Shown here piece by piece: positions 56,401 to 60,257 of a stretch of DNA of 64,000 nt. The notes beneath the pieces are model-generated. The model made no database searches, had not been told where the DNA came from, and worked only from the letters and a program-made list of their open reading frames with translations. The DNA is taken from positions 11,521,774-11,585,773 of the forward strand of contig NW_024037071.1 of assembly GCF_015706575.1 (NCBI RefSeq), given 5' to 3'. Numbering within the stretch: the first letter of the stretch is position 1; each line of letters begins with the position of its first letter. The DNA is from Patiria miniata (lineage: Eukaryota > Echinodermata > Asteroidea > Valvatida > Asterinidae). The position numbers and the translations under genes are program-made.

Positions 56401-56653
56401 AAAGACAAGAAGCATGTAGTGGTTTAACCTGGTATTGAAAAAGCTTACCACCCAAGGTGACCCAAAGCTATTAAGTTCCGTTTACATCACCTATTAACAG
56501 ATTAAGAAGGGGGAAAAAAACGGATATATTTATGTAAAGAACTTCACATGTGAATGTGACTTATTTTGTTAATTTTGTATGTATGAATGTTAAAAGTAAC
56601 GTTTATTAAACTGTTTTTGTTTCAGCAACAAAGTGGCCCCGAGTTACGCGTAA
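11204..56653 (+). CDS. PROM1: Prominin (CD133 family), complete 26-exon gene
   Basis: Prominins are cholesterol-binding pentaspan glycoproteins of plasma-membrane protrusions such as microvilli and cilia. Joining 26 exons at GT-AG sites gives 2610 nt including TAA, 869 residues, near the vertebrate length of about 865. Features: signal peptide 1-29 ending GQCA; membrane segments at about 112-135, 160-183, 448-472, 488-519 and 805-828; a cytoplasmic Cys cluster [13 protein letters not shown] (134-146) after the first segment, matching the family's CRCC.KCGG motif; NxS/T sites at 36, 218, 226, 280, 385, 560, 589, 609, 640 and 728, all in predicted extracellular parts; and [10 protein letters not shown] after the last segment, almost the vertebrate motif. 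ATG at 11210 has the better context (A at -3, G at +4) and would give 867 residues. Orthology to PROM1 rather than another prominin paralogue is not settled. Confidence 0.93.
11451..14085. other. Prominin intron 1, proximal part
   Basis: AT-rich intronic sequence. Apart from scattered ACCGGTA and TACATGTA words (for example near 13396, 13741 and 13769) I see no element or gene. Confidence 0.4.
14086..15245 (-). mobile_element. Helentron-like element (pearl/HINE type) with 145-bp core repeats
   Basis: A terminal stem-loop at 14086-14112 (ACCCCTCAGCC / GGCTCGAGGGGT) is echoed at the far end by GGCTGAGGGGT (15235-15245), the exact complement of its outer arm. Inside lie CCGT microsatellites (near 14142 and 14316-14332) and a 145-bp tandem array. 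Stem-loop, matching subterminal inverted repeat, ACGG/CCGT microsatellite and core repeats of about 150 bp are the published layout of bivalve pearl/CvA elements and other Helitron-like interspersed elements. The stem-loop marks the 3' end, so the element reads on the minus strand. No Rep/helicase, hence non-autonomous. Confidence 0.65.
14341..15230 (+). repeat. 145-bp tandem array, six full units plus a partial one
   Basis: TGGTTTCCGGATGATAACTT starts units at 14341, 14486, 14631, 14776 and 14921, with a degraded start at 15066: five consecutive spacings of exactly 145 bp. A last, shorter unit starts at 15205. Middle units differ at only a few positions. Each full unit contains AAAAGGTCAAAGGTCAAGGT followed by CACC, that is, an AGGTCA direct repeat with one-base spacing and an overlapping TCAAGGTCA. 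Confidence 0.9.
15390..15600. repeat. Dispersed repeat, inverted copy at 54290-54480
   Basis: ATTTATGGTGTAAATCGAGG, CAACAGCTCTCATGGGTT, GTTTTCCAACCGAGGAGTCC and GTCCTCAATT all recur, inverted and diverged, at 54290-54480. Probably a mobile element; termini not defined. Confidence 0.55.
15601..17423. other. Prominin intron 1, unassigned
   Basis: Nothing gene-like. A C run (17067-17080) and many TACATGTA words, for example near 16857-16875. The open frame at 15657-16028 has no recognisable domain or splice context. Confidence 0.4.
17424..18038. mobile_element. Element with TGTACCCTAACGTGGCGC termini
   Basis: The left end 17424-17441 is inverted at 17797-17814 (GCGCCACGTTAGGGAACA) and again, with two extra bases, at 18019-18038. 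So either a 391-bp element with an extra end, or a 615-bp element with an internal copy of its terminus. Non-coding. Confidence 0.6.
18357..18500 (+). repeat. GAGGCC/AAGGCC hexanucleotide minisatellite
   Basis: About 140 bp of GAGGCC and AAGGCC units interrupted by ACAACCTCC and ACCACCTCC. The left flank GTGTTGTAGTCGAGGCC recurs, inverted, at the right flank of the array at 20066-20220. Open frames across it on both strands are consequences of the 6-bp period. Confidence 0.8.
18950..19200. other. GC/CpG-rich intronic patch
   Basis: Clearly richer in CpG than its surroundings, with CCAATCCCGCTCC at 19060 and 19151 and inverted CCAGAC/GTCTGG pairs. Probably a repeat fragment, of unknown family. 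Confidence 0.35.
19201..20040. other. Prominin intron 1, unassigned
   Basis: Contains a short perfect palindrome GTGCCAGACT/AGTCTGGCAC around 19830-19854. No gene supported. Confidence 0.35.
20066..20220 (-). repeat. GAGGCC minisatellite, inverted partner
   Basis: GAGGCC and AAGGCC units with GGCCTCGAGGCC junctions. Right flank GAGACCTCCAACACT is the complement of the left flank of the array at 18357, and the left flank carries AAAACACATC against AAAACACGTA there. The two arrays are therefore diverged inverted copies of one element. Confidence 0.75.
20659..20773. mobile_element. Foldback element with 40-bp arms
   Basis: 20659-20699 (TAAGGGGTGAAGTATAGACA and onward) pairs with 20734-20773. 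The only irregularity is about two bases within TGAAGTATAGAC against GTCTGACTTCA. The loop is a TACATGTATGTATG stretch. Confidence 0.75.
20774..21930. other. Prominin intron 1, unassigned
   Basis: TACATGTACATGTA runs near 20923-20940, TACCGGTA words and a C run near 21842. No gene or bounded element. Confidence 0.4.
21931..22333. mobile_element. piggyBac-like MITE, copy 1
   Basis: Starts CCCTAACCGCC directly after TTAA (21927-21930) and ends GGAGTTAGGG directly before TTAA (22334-22337). TTAA duplication with CCC...GGG ends is diagnostic of the piggyBac superfamily. Length 403 bp, non-coding. A second copy at 48087-48443 shares most of the interior, including GCACTTTGTCAAGGTCTT and CATCCCTCCATGGACCATAT (here CACCCCTCC). 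Confidence 0.75.
22334..23496. other. Prominin intron 1, unassigned
   Basis: AT-rich, with no supportable gene, element or RNA. Confidence 0.4.
23497..24508 (-). mobile_element. Helentron-like element carrying seven TGACGTCA sites
   Basis: Terminal stem-loop GGCTTTTCCGCAT...GTGGAAAAGCC at 23497-23524. The far end carries GCGGAAAAGCC (24498-24508), the exact complement of the stem's outer arm. A pyrimidine microsatellite (23540-23580) follows the stem. The layout matches the 14.1-kb and 39.8-kb elements, although the sequences differ. Perfect TGACGTCA octamers occur at 23706, 23737, 23853, 24015, 24026, 24144 and 24343, plus TGACGTCT at 23864 and 24315. Confidence 0.6.
24509..26085. other. 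Prominin intron 1, distal part
   Basis: No gene. A near-palindrome TTGACACTGTGTCAACACCGTGTCAA is split around 24889-24916. Ends in the T-rich tract of the exon 2 acceptor. Confidence 0.4.
26086..26156 (+). CDS. PROM1: Prominin exon 2 (71 bp)
   Basis: Acceptor TTCTTCCCCCAG, donor GTAAGT. Phase 1 in, phase 0 out. Encodes residues 83-106 ([10 protein letters not shown] and onward), the lead-in to the first membrane segment. It was identified because exon 1 ends in phase 1 while exon 3 starts in phase 0: a 3n+2 exon was needed, and this one fits with an open frame. Confidence 0.85.
26157..28920. other. Prominin intron 2, unassigned
   Basis: AT-rich with TACATGTA runs (26526, 27085-27105, 28318) and a C run at 26743. 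No gene supported. Confidence 0.4.
28921..30240. other. Compositionally odd intronic block
   Basis: An A-rich segment with AAATCAA/TTCAAATC-type repeats (about 29040-29335) is followed abruptly by a GC-rich patch (29370-29600) and then mixed sequence. This looks like an inserted element, but no terminal repeats, ORF or RNA could be established. Confidence 0.35.
30959..31068 (+). repeat. Tandem duplication of a 55-bp unit
   Basis: CTAGAGGTTCAACTGTATCA starts at 30959 and, with one base changed (TTTAAC for TTCAAC), at 31014. The two units are otherwise identical to ...GAATATCACA. Sits about 100 bp upstream of the exon 3 acceptor. Confidence 0.9.
31169..31374 (+). CDS. PROM1: Prominin exon 3 (first two membrane segments, Cys cluster)
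   Basis: Residues 107-174 plus two bases of codon 175. Encodes membrane segment 1 ([20 protein letters not shown]), the [13 protein letters not shown] cytoplasmic loop and the start of segment 2 ([15 protein letters not shown]). This is the most recognisable prominin signature in the window. Donor GTAAGT, phase 2. Confidence 0.95.
32790..32910 (+). CDS. PROM1: Prominin exon 4
   Basis: Residues 175-215: end of membrane segment 2 ([10 protein letters not shown]) and start of the first extracellular loop. Acceptor TTGATTCAG, donor GTGAGT, out phase 0. Confidence 0.92.
33331..33405 (-). repeat. tRNA-derived SINE head
   Basis: On the minus strand it reads GGCTGACCCAACTGAGCTCA (box A-like), later GGGTTCCAGTCTC (box B-like). 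Spacing is tRNA-like, but arms are not fully paired and it is followed by unrelated sequence. Confidence 0.5.
33783..33929. mobile_element. Foldback MITE with 26-bp perfect TIRs
   Basis: 33783-33808 (GATCCTCTACACAAGGATAA and onward) is exactly complementary to 33904-33929. The CpG-rich interior holds CGCGTCGTG...GCGCACGACCGC. About 147 bp, non-coding. Confidence 0.8.
34243..34309 (+). CDS. PROM1: Prominin exon 5
   Basis: Residues 216-237 ([13 protein letters not shown]...), first extracellular loop with two N-glycosylation sequons. Acceptor TTGACCCGACAG, donor GTACGT, out phase 1. Confidence 0.9.
34670..34850 (-). repeat. tRNA-type SINE fragment
   Basis: On the minus strand, a box-B-like GGTGTTCAATCCA is followed by a TTGTGTCCTTGGGCAAGCCA block and CTGGCCTCTCTCTACCCATG. 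The 'cttgggcaag' block is a frequent body sequence of marine-animal SINEs. Confidence 0.5.
35466..35555 (+). CDS. PROM1: Prominin exon 6
   Basis: Residues 238-267 ([19 protein letters not shown]...), first extracellular loop, predicted helical. Acceptor CTTGTCTAG, donor GTGAGT, phases 1-1. Confidence 0.9.
35640..37140. other. Prominin intron 6, mostly unassigned
   Basis: A possible element is bounded by CACCCGTT (about 35677) and AACGGGTG (about 35929), with only 8-bp ends. The rest shows nothing. Confidence 0.3.
37153..37414. mobile_element. Harbinger-like MITE, copy 2
   Basis: GGCCAAGTAAAAATAAACAT at the left, complement of ATGTCCTTTTTTTTTTATTT then GGCC at the right; TTA flanks both ends (37150-37152, 37415-37417). 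AACATGTTTAGTGTCC pairs with GGACGCTAAACATGT. The interior has AGGCGGCC/GGCCGCC repeats. Confidence 0.65.
38123..38340 (+). CDS. PROM1: Prominin exon 7 (extracellular Cys cluster)
   Basis: Residues 268-340. Includes an INTT sequon and CASCTGSCC (308-316), five Cys-rich positions in the first extracellular loop where vertebrate prominins carry a Cys pair. Donor GTAAGT, out phase 0. This is the longest exon after exon 1. Confidence 0.92.
38540..38740 (+). mobile_element. Non-LTR retrotransposon 3' end with ATTG tail
   Basis: Decayed ORF2 C-terminus, with frame changes: [13 protein letters not shown], then [14 protein letters not shown], then [15 protein letters not shown]. It ends in a (GATT)5-like tail at 38711-38738. 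The RW.DN...W..AQ.R..W...C pattern is common at the end of LINE polyproteins. Heavily 5'-truncated. Confidence 0.6.
39140..39232 (+). CDS. PROM1: Prominin exon 8
   Basis: Residues 341-371 ([20 protein letters not shown]...), 93 bp, phase 0-0. Acceptor TGTTTACAG, donor GTAATT. Confidence 0.88.
39304..39375 (-). repeat. tRNA-like SINE head (72 nt)
   Basis: Minus strand: GGCTGGATAGCTCAGTGGGG (box A) and GGGTTCAATCC (box B). The seven acceptor-stem positions GGCTGGA/TCTAGTC can pair if G-U is allowed, and the D-stem GCTC/GAGC pairs. The anticodon arm does not close and no CCA or tRNA gene context is visible, so a SINE head or tRNA pseudogene is likelier than a functional tRNA. Confidence 0.55.
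39642..39705 (+). CDS. PROM1: Prominin exon 9
   Basis: Residues 372-392 ([21 protein letters not shown]), with a KNTT sequon. Acceptor TTTTCTGTTAG, donor GTAAAT, out phase 1. Confidence 0.85.
39844..40524 (-). mobile_element. Helentron-like element with DR1 motifs
   Basis: Stem-loop TATCCCCCTGGCTT/AGCCAGAAAGGGGGATA at 39844-39877. The opposite end carries CCAGGGGGATC (40514-40524), the complement of the stem's outer arm. Internal repeats of about 170 bp start near ATAATCTTTGG (40035, 40195, 40370), and each contains a (GAGG/AAGG)TCAAAGGTCA-type direct repeat. Contains a GTCCGTCCGTGTG microsatellite stretch. Same layout as the element at 14086-15245. Confidence 0.6.
40550..40660 (-). mobile_element. 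Truncated second copy of the same Helentron-like element
   Basis: TATCCCCCTGGCTATAAGCC then AGAGGGGGATA repeats the stem-loop of 39844-39877 about 25 bp after that element ends, followed by GCGTATTCCTTCT. It breaks off after about 110 bp. Confidence 0.6.
40958..41034 (+). CDS. PROM1: Prominin exon 10
   Basis: Residues 393-418 ([20 protein letters not shown]...). Acceptor TTGATTTTCAG, donor GTATGT. Phase 1 in, 0 out. Confidence 0.88.
41425..41521 (+). mobile_element. LINE/SINE 3' tail with ATT repeats abutting exon 11
   Basis: GGGCACTTTATAAATACACA followed by (TTA)n is the usual 3' end of several invertebrate CR1/L2-like LINEs and their SINEs. The repeat runs into GTTAG, the exon 11 acceptor. 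Confidence 0.6.
41522..41598 (+). CDS. PROM1: Prominin exon 11
   Basis: Residues 419-443 plus two bases ([20 protein letters not shown] and onward), the end of the first extracellular loop. The acceptor lies within an ATT-repeat tail, TTATTGTTAG. Donor GTAAGT, out phase 2. Confidence 0.88.
42129..42340. mobile_element. Foldback element with arms of about 75 bp
   Basis: TTCAATATTGGGCTTTGCC at the left matches the complement of GGGCAAAACCCAATATTGAA. Inward, TTTTTATAACCACTGAATAC then TCAGTGT matches ACACTGAGTATACAGTGG then TTATAAAAA, and TGTGAGAAAA matches TTTTCTCACA. The loop holds a box-B-like GGGTTTGAGTCTC. Confidence 0.7.
42567..42719 (+). CDS. PROM1: Prominin exon 12 (third membrane segment)
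   Basis: Residues 444-494 plus two bases of 495: membrane segment 3 ([20 protein letters not shown]), then [10 protein letters not shown] and a cytoplasmic loop with [10 protein letters not shown], close to the vertebrate GVCGYD...GGVFLM pattern. Donor GTGCGT at 42720. A second GT at 42725 would change the phase and does not fit exon 13. Confidence 0.92.
43484..43610 (+). CDS. PROM1: Prominin exon 13 (fourth membrane segment)
   Basis: Residues 495-537: [20 protein letters not shown] then [14 protein letters not shown], matching vertebrate segment 4 and the following VEKLICEP. Phase 2 in, 0 out. Acceptor TCCCTTGCAG. Confidence 0.93.
44468..44565 (+). CDS. PROM1: Prominin exon 14
   Basis: Residues 538-569 ([20 protein letters not shown]...), start of the second extracellular loop with a GNIS sequon. 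Out phase 2. Confidence 0.9.
44570..45270. other. Prominin intron 14
   Basis: Contains AACGTTTA/TAAACGTT-type inverted words (about 44615-44665 and 44975-44990) that may be a degraded element, and a G run at 45082-45091. Nothing firm. Confidence 0.3.
45278..45362 (+). CDS. PROM1: Prominin exon 15
   Basis: Residues 570-598 ([20 protein letters not shown]...), aligned with the vertebrate YSDCKKNRGTY...NISEHLN region. LNIS sequon at 589. Out phase 0. Confidence 0.92.
45658..46203. mobile_element. Possible TIR element in intron 15
   Basis: TAAGGGTAAGGTAGATCATTTG at the left resembles the complement of CAAATGATGCACTCTACCTT at the right. Only about 22 imperfect terminal bases; interior unrelated. 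Confidence 0.35.
46520..46666 (+). CDS. PROM1: Prominin exon 16
   Basis: Residues 599-647, 147 bp, phase 0-0. Carries TNVT and INWT sequons. Acceptor TCGTGACAG has a weak pyrimidine tract, but the frame is open and the neighbours' phases require phase 0. Confidence 0.9.
46829..47057. mobile_element. Short TIR element, TAGGGCTCGTTCAA ends
   Basis: TAGGGCTCGTTCAATCACGG at the left against the complement of TTATTTGAACGAGACCTATA at the right, continuing ATTTCTGTAGGA / TCTGTAGGAAAT. About 229 bp, between exons 16 and 17. Confidence 0.55.
47112..47204 (+). CDS. PROM1: Prominin exon 17
   Basis: Residues 648-678 ([20 protein letters not shown]...), phase 0-0, 93 bp. Confidence 0.9.
47737..47820 (+). 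CDS. PROM1: Prominin exon 18
   Basis: Residues 679-706 ([20 protein letters not shown]...), phase 0-0, 84 bp. Acceptor TTCCCTACAG, donor GTAACG. Confidence 0.88.
47870..48065 (+). mobile_element. Decayed LINE reverse-transcriptase C-terminal fragment
   Basis: Frames interrupted by stops read [10 protein letters not shown], then [20 protein letters not shown]. The LWNSLP...LR motif is typical of the end of jockey/CR1-group LINE ORF2. It ends next to a piggyBac-like MITE. Confidence 0.6.
48087..48443. mobile_element. piggyBac-like MITE, copy 2
   Basis: Follows TTAA (48083-48086) with CCCTAACCGCC and ends GGAGTTGGGG before TTGA, a one-base change from TTAA. Interior matches copy 1 (21931-22333) with small indels. 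Confidence 0.7.
48741..48914. mobile_element. Foldback element of about 175 bp
   Basis: TTGGGGTTAGGGATCATTGA then AATTTATGCACAAGTCTATGG is mirrored by CCATAGATTTGTGCACAAA...TTTCAATGTGCCCTAACCCA. The loop contains an ATT-repeat. Confidence 0.55.
49026..49055. repeat. Perfect 13-bp stem, 4-nt loop
   Basis: CATTAGGGAGACAT then GAAA-type loop then ATGTCTCCCTAATG. A further GTCTCC-containing block follows (49064-49110). Perhaps part of a larger element. Confidence 0.6.
49500..49553 (+). CDS. PROM1: Prominin exon 19
   Basis: Residues 707-724 ([18 protein letters not shown]), 54 bp, phase 0-0. Confidence 0.87.
49975..50454. mobile_element. MITE with TGTGACCCTCC termini
   Basis: 49975-50001 (TGTGACCCTCCACCACAAAA and onward) against the complement of 50428-50454 (CGACTGGTTTTGTGCTGGAG and onward), with two mismatches over 27 bp. 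About 480 bp, non-coding, contains one TGACGTCA-like site. Confidence 0.7.
50736..50816 (+). CDS. PROM1: Prominin exon 20
   Basis: Residues 725-751 ([20 protein letters not shown]...), with a VNAT sequon, 81 bp, phase 0-0. Acceptor TTGTTCCGTAG. Confidence 0.9.
50817..52019. other. Prominin intron 20
   Basis: No gene or bounded element. CTGCTAA/GCACAATTTTC words recur near 51172, 51337 and 51370. Confidence 0.35.
52020..52088 (+). CDS. PROM1: Prominin exon 21
   Basis: Residues 752-774 ([20 protein letters not shown]...), 69 bp, phase 0-0. Aligns with the vertebrate KKYGRTIIGYFEHYLQW region. Confidence 0.9.
52402..52491 (+). CDS. PROM1: Prominin exon 22
   Basis: Residues 775-804 ([20 protein letters not shown]...), with two Cys (782, 797) where vertebrate prominins also have a closely spaced pair before the last membrane segment. 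Phase 0-0. Confidence 0.92.
52941..53077. mobile_element. Foldback element with GGAGGCTGAAGGCC loop
   Basis: GTGCGTCTGTGTCCCA (52980-52995) pairs perfectly with TGGGACACAGACGCAC, and GTTATCCCAAGAGTGCGAGT with ACTCGCATTCGTGGGATAAC at the outside. The loop sequence resembles those of the palindromes near 3600 and 6315. Confidence 0.7.
53453..53565 (+). CDS. PROM1: Prominin exon 23 (fifth membrane segment)
   Basis: Residues 805-841 plus two bases. Membrane segment [20 protein letters not shown], then [18 protein letters not shown]. The VKLAKYYRRMD motif is strongly conserved in prominins. Donor GTGAGT, phase 2. Confidence 0.95.
54290..54480. repeat. Dispersed repeat, partner of 15390-15600
   Basis: Diverged inverted copy of the repeat in intron 1: CCTCGATTTACACCATAAAC, GAGAGCTGTTGCAAAGAAG and AATTGAGGACAAGAG all match by reverse complement. 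Confidence 0.55.
55341..55367 (+). CDS. PROM1: Prominin exon 24 (27-bp microexon)
   Basis: Adds nine residues of the cytoplasmic tail (DGDMEMIV region). Acceptor TTCTTTCTGAAATAG, donor GTAAGT. Phases 2-2, so inclusion or skipping keeps the frame. Confidence 0.8.
55964..55993 (+). CDS. PROM1: Prominin exon 25 (30-bp microexon)
   Basis: Adds ten tail residues (DGHGSNHFS region). Acceptor GCTTGCATAATAG, donor GTAAGT. Phases 2-2. Confidence 0.8.
56041..56350 (+). repeat. tRNA-derived SINE
   Basis: The head 56041-56115 resembles a tRNA: GGGTGGCTAGTGCGTAAAGT (box A region), CTTGCCTCTCACCACTG (anticodon-arm region) and GGGTTCCATTCCC (box B). It is followed by a body with TTCTCTCCTGTGCCTCATGG and CTCCGGTTTTCCTCC. 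Sits in intron 25. Confidence 0.7.
56626..56653 (+). CDS. PROM1: Prominin exon 26 (C-terminus)
   Basis: Acceptor TTTTTGTTTCAG. Encodes SNKVAPSYA then TAA at 56651-56653. Phase 2 in; the joined frame closes exactly at 2610 nt. Confidence 0.85.
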
Positions 56654-59540
56654 AGATGCAAAGACTGTCACCAAAAGGTTAGAATTTGATAGAATTTGTT
56701 GTACAGGCTGGGTCAAAAGGAATGTAACCTTGATTAATGATTTTTTTTTTCTTAAAAAAACAATCAAATTTGATACACCAAAAAAGTATGTCTTAAAGAG
56801 CATGCTCTTTCACTCATCTGAAAAAAAAATTACTGAAATTGATCTGTGCTATCAGAAGTTATGCATGTTTACTAAAAGAACCAGTTTCTATAGCTGTCCA
56901 TGTAATGCCATTGGAATCTCTTGAGCTGAGTGAGAATTACCAAGTACACACAGGCATTCATATACAAAAGAGATTTTAATCATTTGAGTCAAGACTGAAA
57001 CATTTGTTTTTACTGTCAGATTTTGAGCTTTGAATGTGAGGTACAAGTCAACTCTTTTTTTCCTGAAATATTAGTTTTGGACCCATGCCCCCACCTCGTG
57101 CCCCCTCCCCATTCAGAATTTAGAAAATGAGCTTTTGATTTATTAAACAAAATCAGGCCACCTTATTATGATGAAATGTGCAAAGTTATATCAGAAACAC
57201 AATGATGCATATATTTTTCCTACAAAGTTTCTTTAAATCCGCTCTTTGTTTACACTTTTGAAGGCAGTTTGAAGAGGAAACTTAACTGCAGGAAGATACA
57301 ACCCAAACAGATACTACACGCACTGAATATTTTAACAGATCAAGAGGCATCACCCTTTTGTTGTTATTTTGGCTTTAATAGTTTGCATCCATGAATGATA
57401 TAAAATTCCGAACTGATTCCGAAAATTTTCATAACTAAATACTTGTCCTAAAACTTGAAGAATATATTATTCCACTACATGTAGTAGTTGAAGAGAAAGT
57501 CATACATACTAAGTTAGTTTTTTTTTAATCAGTTTTTGTCCAGATTCTCCATAATTTTGAAAAGTTTTTTCTTTATCCCACTTGTAAGGGTGAAACATTG
57601 TCCCTTATTGAACTTGAAATTGTATATATATGTTTTGTAGGAATTTATCATTTTCACAACAAGAGTGCAGAGTTTTATACATCGCCAAACAGAGTTTTTT
57701 TTGGTAGAATTTAGTTTTAAGAGGCTTTTAACTGTTTGCTTTTGTCTTTTACATAAATATTTGTATTTTTTATGGGGGTAAAAGTACTTGCTTTATTTTA
57801 TCTAAGAGCCTGACATTTAACCAACAGGTAAAACATTTCTTCAAAATGCAGATTGCAGTTTGGAGAAAGCTAGGCTTTTAAATGTTGACTAGCAGTGAGG
57901 GCACTAGTGGGCATATATTGGCCCCATTCCCTATGAAACTCTACCTCAGTGTAGATGGGGTTTAGGTGGAAACTAACATGCCAGAGAGAGATAGGTTGTA
58001 TTTTTAGGTCACTTTATAGCACTGCAATTCTTACTGCCAAAATTTGCCATTTTCTGAGTTTCAGATCACCAGATTTGTCACAACTTGGTGTGACTAGTAC
58101 TTAACTCCATGAACATGTATCAAGACAGATACTATGTTTTGCAATATATTTGGTAACCCTTCTTTGAAGGTCTTTAATAGCAAAACAGGGTGAAGAATTA
58201 AAAGGGGAATTGTTATAAATATGTATAAAAACTTCAGAGTGGTTGACAGCTTTTCGTAATTTTTTGGATGTTTTCACAGATTGAAATTTTGTGTTTTGCC
58301 TTGCACCTTTGAATACGATTCGTATACCCATTATACACAACCAACTATGATTTTTCTTTACACCAGAAAAAGGTTTCTTATTTCAAGAAATTATTTCTTG
58401 CCACCTTTTGCCTAGGATTGTATTCTAGAGAGTTGCACAAGATTTTTTTTCCTGAAACAAGAAAAGTATTCTTACATGCTTTTTAAAAGAAAGTGTATTA
58501 TTTTTGGGTATATGTTAACAGTGTATATAAACTGAACACCTTTAAAAATGTTCTGAAGTTCAGATATTTGTATAAGATTAATGTGTGTATATATTGGCCT
58601 GTTTTGCATAGTATTGCGTGTACTCAGAAGTGTAAACTTTTACTTTCTTCATATCAAGTAAATTTATAGGCTGCAAAACTATTTTAAAATTTTTTTAATA
58701 GTCGGCTATATAGTTTTTCCTGGGGCTCAGTCAGTCTAAAGAGTATATATTTTGTCGTCCACTGATGCAGATGCAAAATTTGGTAAGAGGCTCATATTGA
58801 AACTTTTGTTTGCTCATTTACAAGAACTTTTAAGCAAAATGTCTTGTCTTGAATTATACCATGACTTTTTGTCTTACATAGTTTTTCATGAACTTTGCCT
58901 GCAGAAAACACCTTGAAATATTTGATGTTTTGACTTTTTTCCGAAATTTTGATATTGTAAAGCCTGGTTCCTACGAAGTTAATCGCCTTAGTCTTTGAAG
59001 AAAGACCTTCGGATCATTGTAAATCTGTAAACACTGTCGGGCTGGGAAGGGAGGGAGCACACATACGCATATACAGGCCTTGGCTAAATTTAAAAAAAGA
59101 AATGTAAATAGAAAGTGATTGTTTGAATGCTTGCAATAATAGTTATATAAACATGTATTAAATTGTTTGATTTTCGGTGATGGTCAGATGTTTAGATCAC
59201 AATTTTGAAGTGTGTACATGTACAACCTATTCAAGTTAAAGGCCACACCTCATGGCTGAAATTTTTCACAATTTCTGTGAGTAATTGGCATGTTTTTATC
59301 GATTGTCACTTTTGAAACGGTGTTACATTTTTAGAGTCTTTATTGTTTATTCCTATTGAGTGTGTAAGTACTTAAACGTTGACGTTCCTGCAAACATTCC
59401 ATGTTAGAGGCTTTCTTGTAATGAGGAGGTTTTATTTGGAAATTGATTTATACTTTGTTTAGTTTTACTTTCCACCTATATTTTTCTACTTAATGGAAGT
59501 GCGTTCGTGTATTAAAGCCTTTGTGTTTATTCAAATTTCT
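56654..59540 (+). other. PROM1: Probable prominin 3' UTR
   Basis: About 2.9 kb, AT-rich and almost free of the repeats that fill the flanks and introns, consistent with a transcribed long 3' UTR. No splice signals are needed. Earlier ATTAAA hexamers occur near 57143 and 59157, so shorter forms are possible. Confidence 0.55.
59511..59516 (+). promoter_or_regulatory. Likely poly(A) signal ATTAAA
   Basis: ATTAAA followed 27-40 nt later by a G/T-rich TTTTGGTGAGTGTCTT element. This is the best such pair downstream of the prominin stop. Repeats resume soon after. Confidence 0.5.
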
Positions 59541-59799
59541 TTTGGTGAGTGTCTTCATTAATTTTGCCTGCAACATTCTCATTCAAGTCCAAAGAGGGCG
59601 CTACTAATAGTTGCCATTGTGACATGGCTTCATTGTTGCCTTGAAAATTGGGAGGGAAAGAGTAATCGAATAATGGAATAACCTCGTTACCACAGGCTGC
59701 GTAATCTAAGTTGATTTTGAGAATTTGGAAATTAAGAACAAACAAATGAGGGAGTAATTCCATAGTTTGAACTAATCGTGCACGAACGTGCAGTACGTG

Positions 59800-59972
59800 G
59801 CTGTTTTGTTGGGGGGGGGGGGGGGGGTGTTTGGGGGGTCTTACACCCACCCCCCTCCCCACCCCGAGCCAAAATAGGAAAAACATGAACAAGTAGCACG
59901 TGCCTACTACCCCCCCCCCCAAACACACACACACACACTCACACCTTGAACCAGGCTGGATACGCCCCTGAC
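59800..59972. mobile_element. C/G-tract repeat with GGATACGCCCCTG end
   Basis: A G run of about 17 (59812-59828), C-rich segments, CA repeats (59930-59940), then GGCTGGATACGCCCCTG. The end resembles hAT-like CCCCTG termini elsewhere; the other end is not identified. Confidence 0.45.
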
Positions 59973-60257
59973 ATGGGGAAACCTTTGGTAAAACGTGACC
60001 GTTTTACCGTCAACTTGTAGCCTATTTTCGGCAAGGCGTTTGGGGGATACGCAAATTTGTGAGAATTATGGCACCTTTCAGGTGACTAATTGTCATTTTG
60101 AATGAGGGGAGGGCTGGTTGCGCTGCGGTCAGCACAAGAGAACGCTACACCATGTTTTTTTTTAAAATAATTGGTCAACAGTACTTTGACACAATTTCTT
60201 CAAATTCCATTCAAATGCTTTCAAATTTGACATATTACTTGTCACGTGGCATATGGT

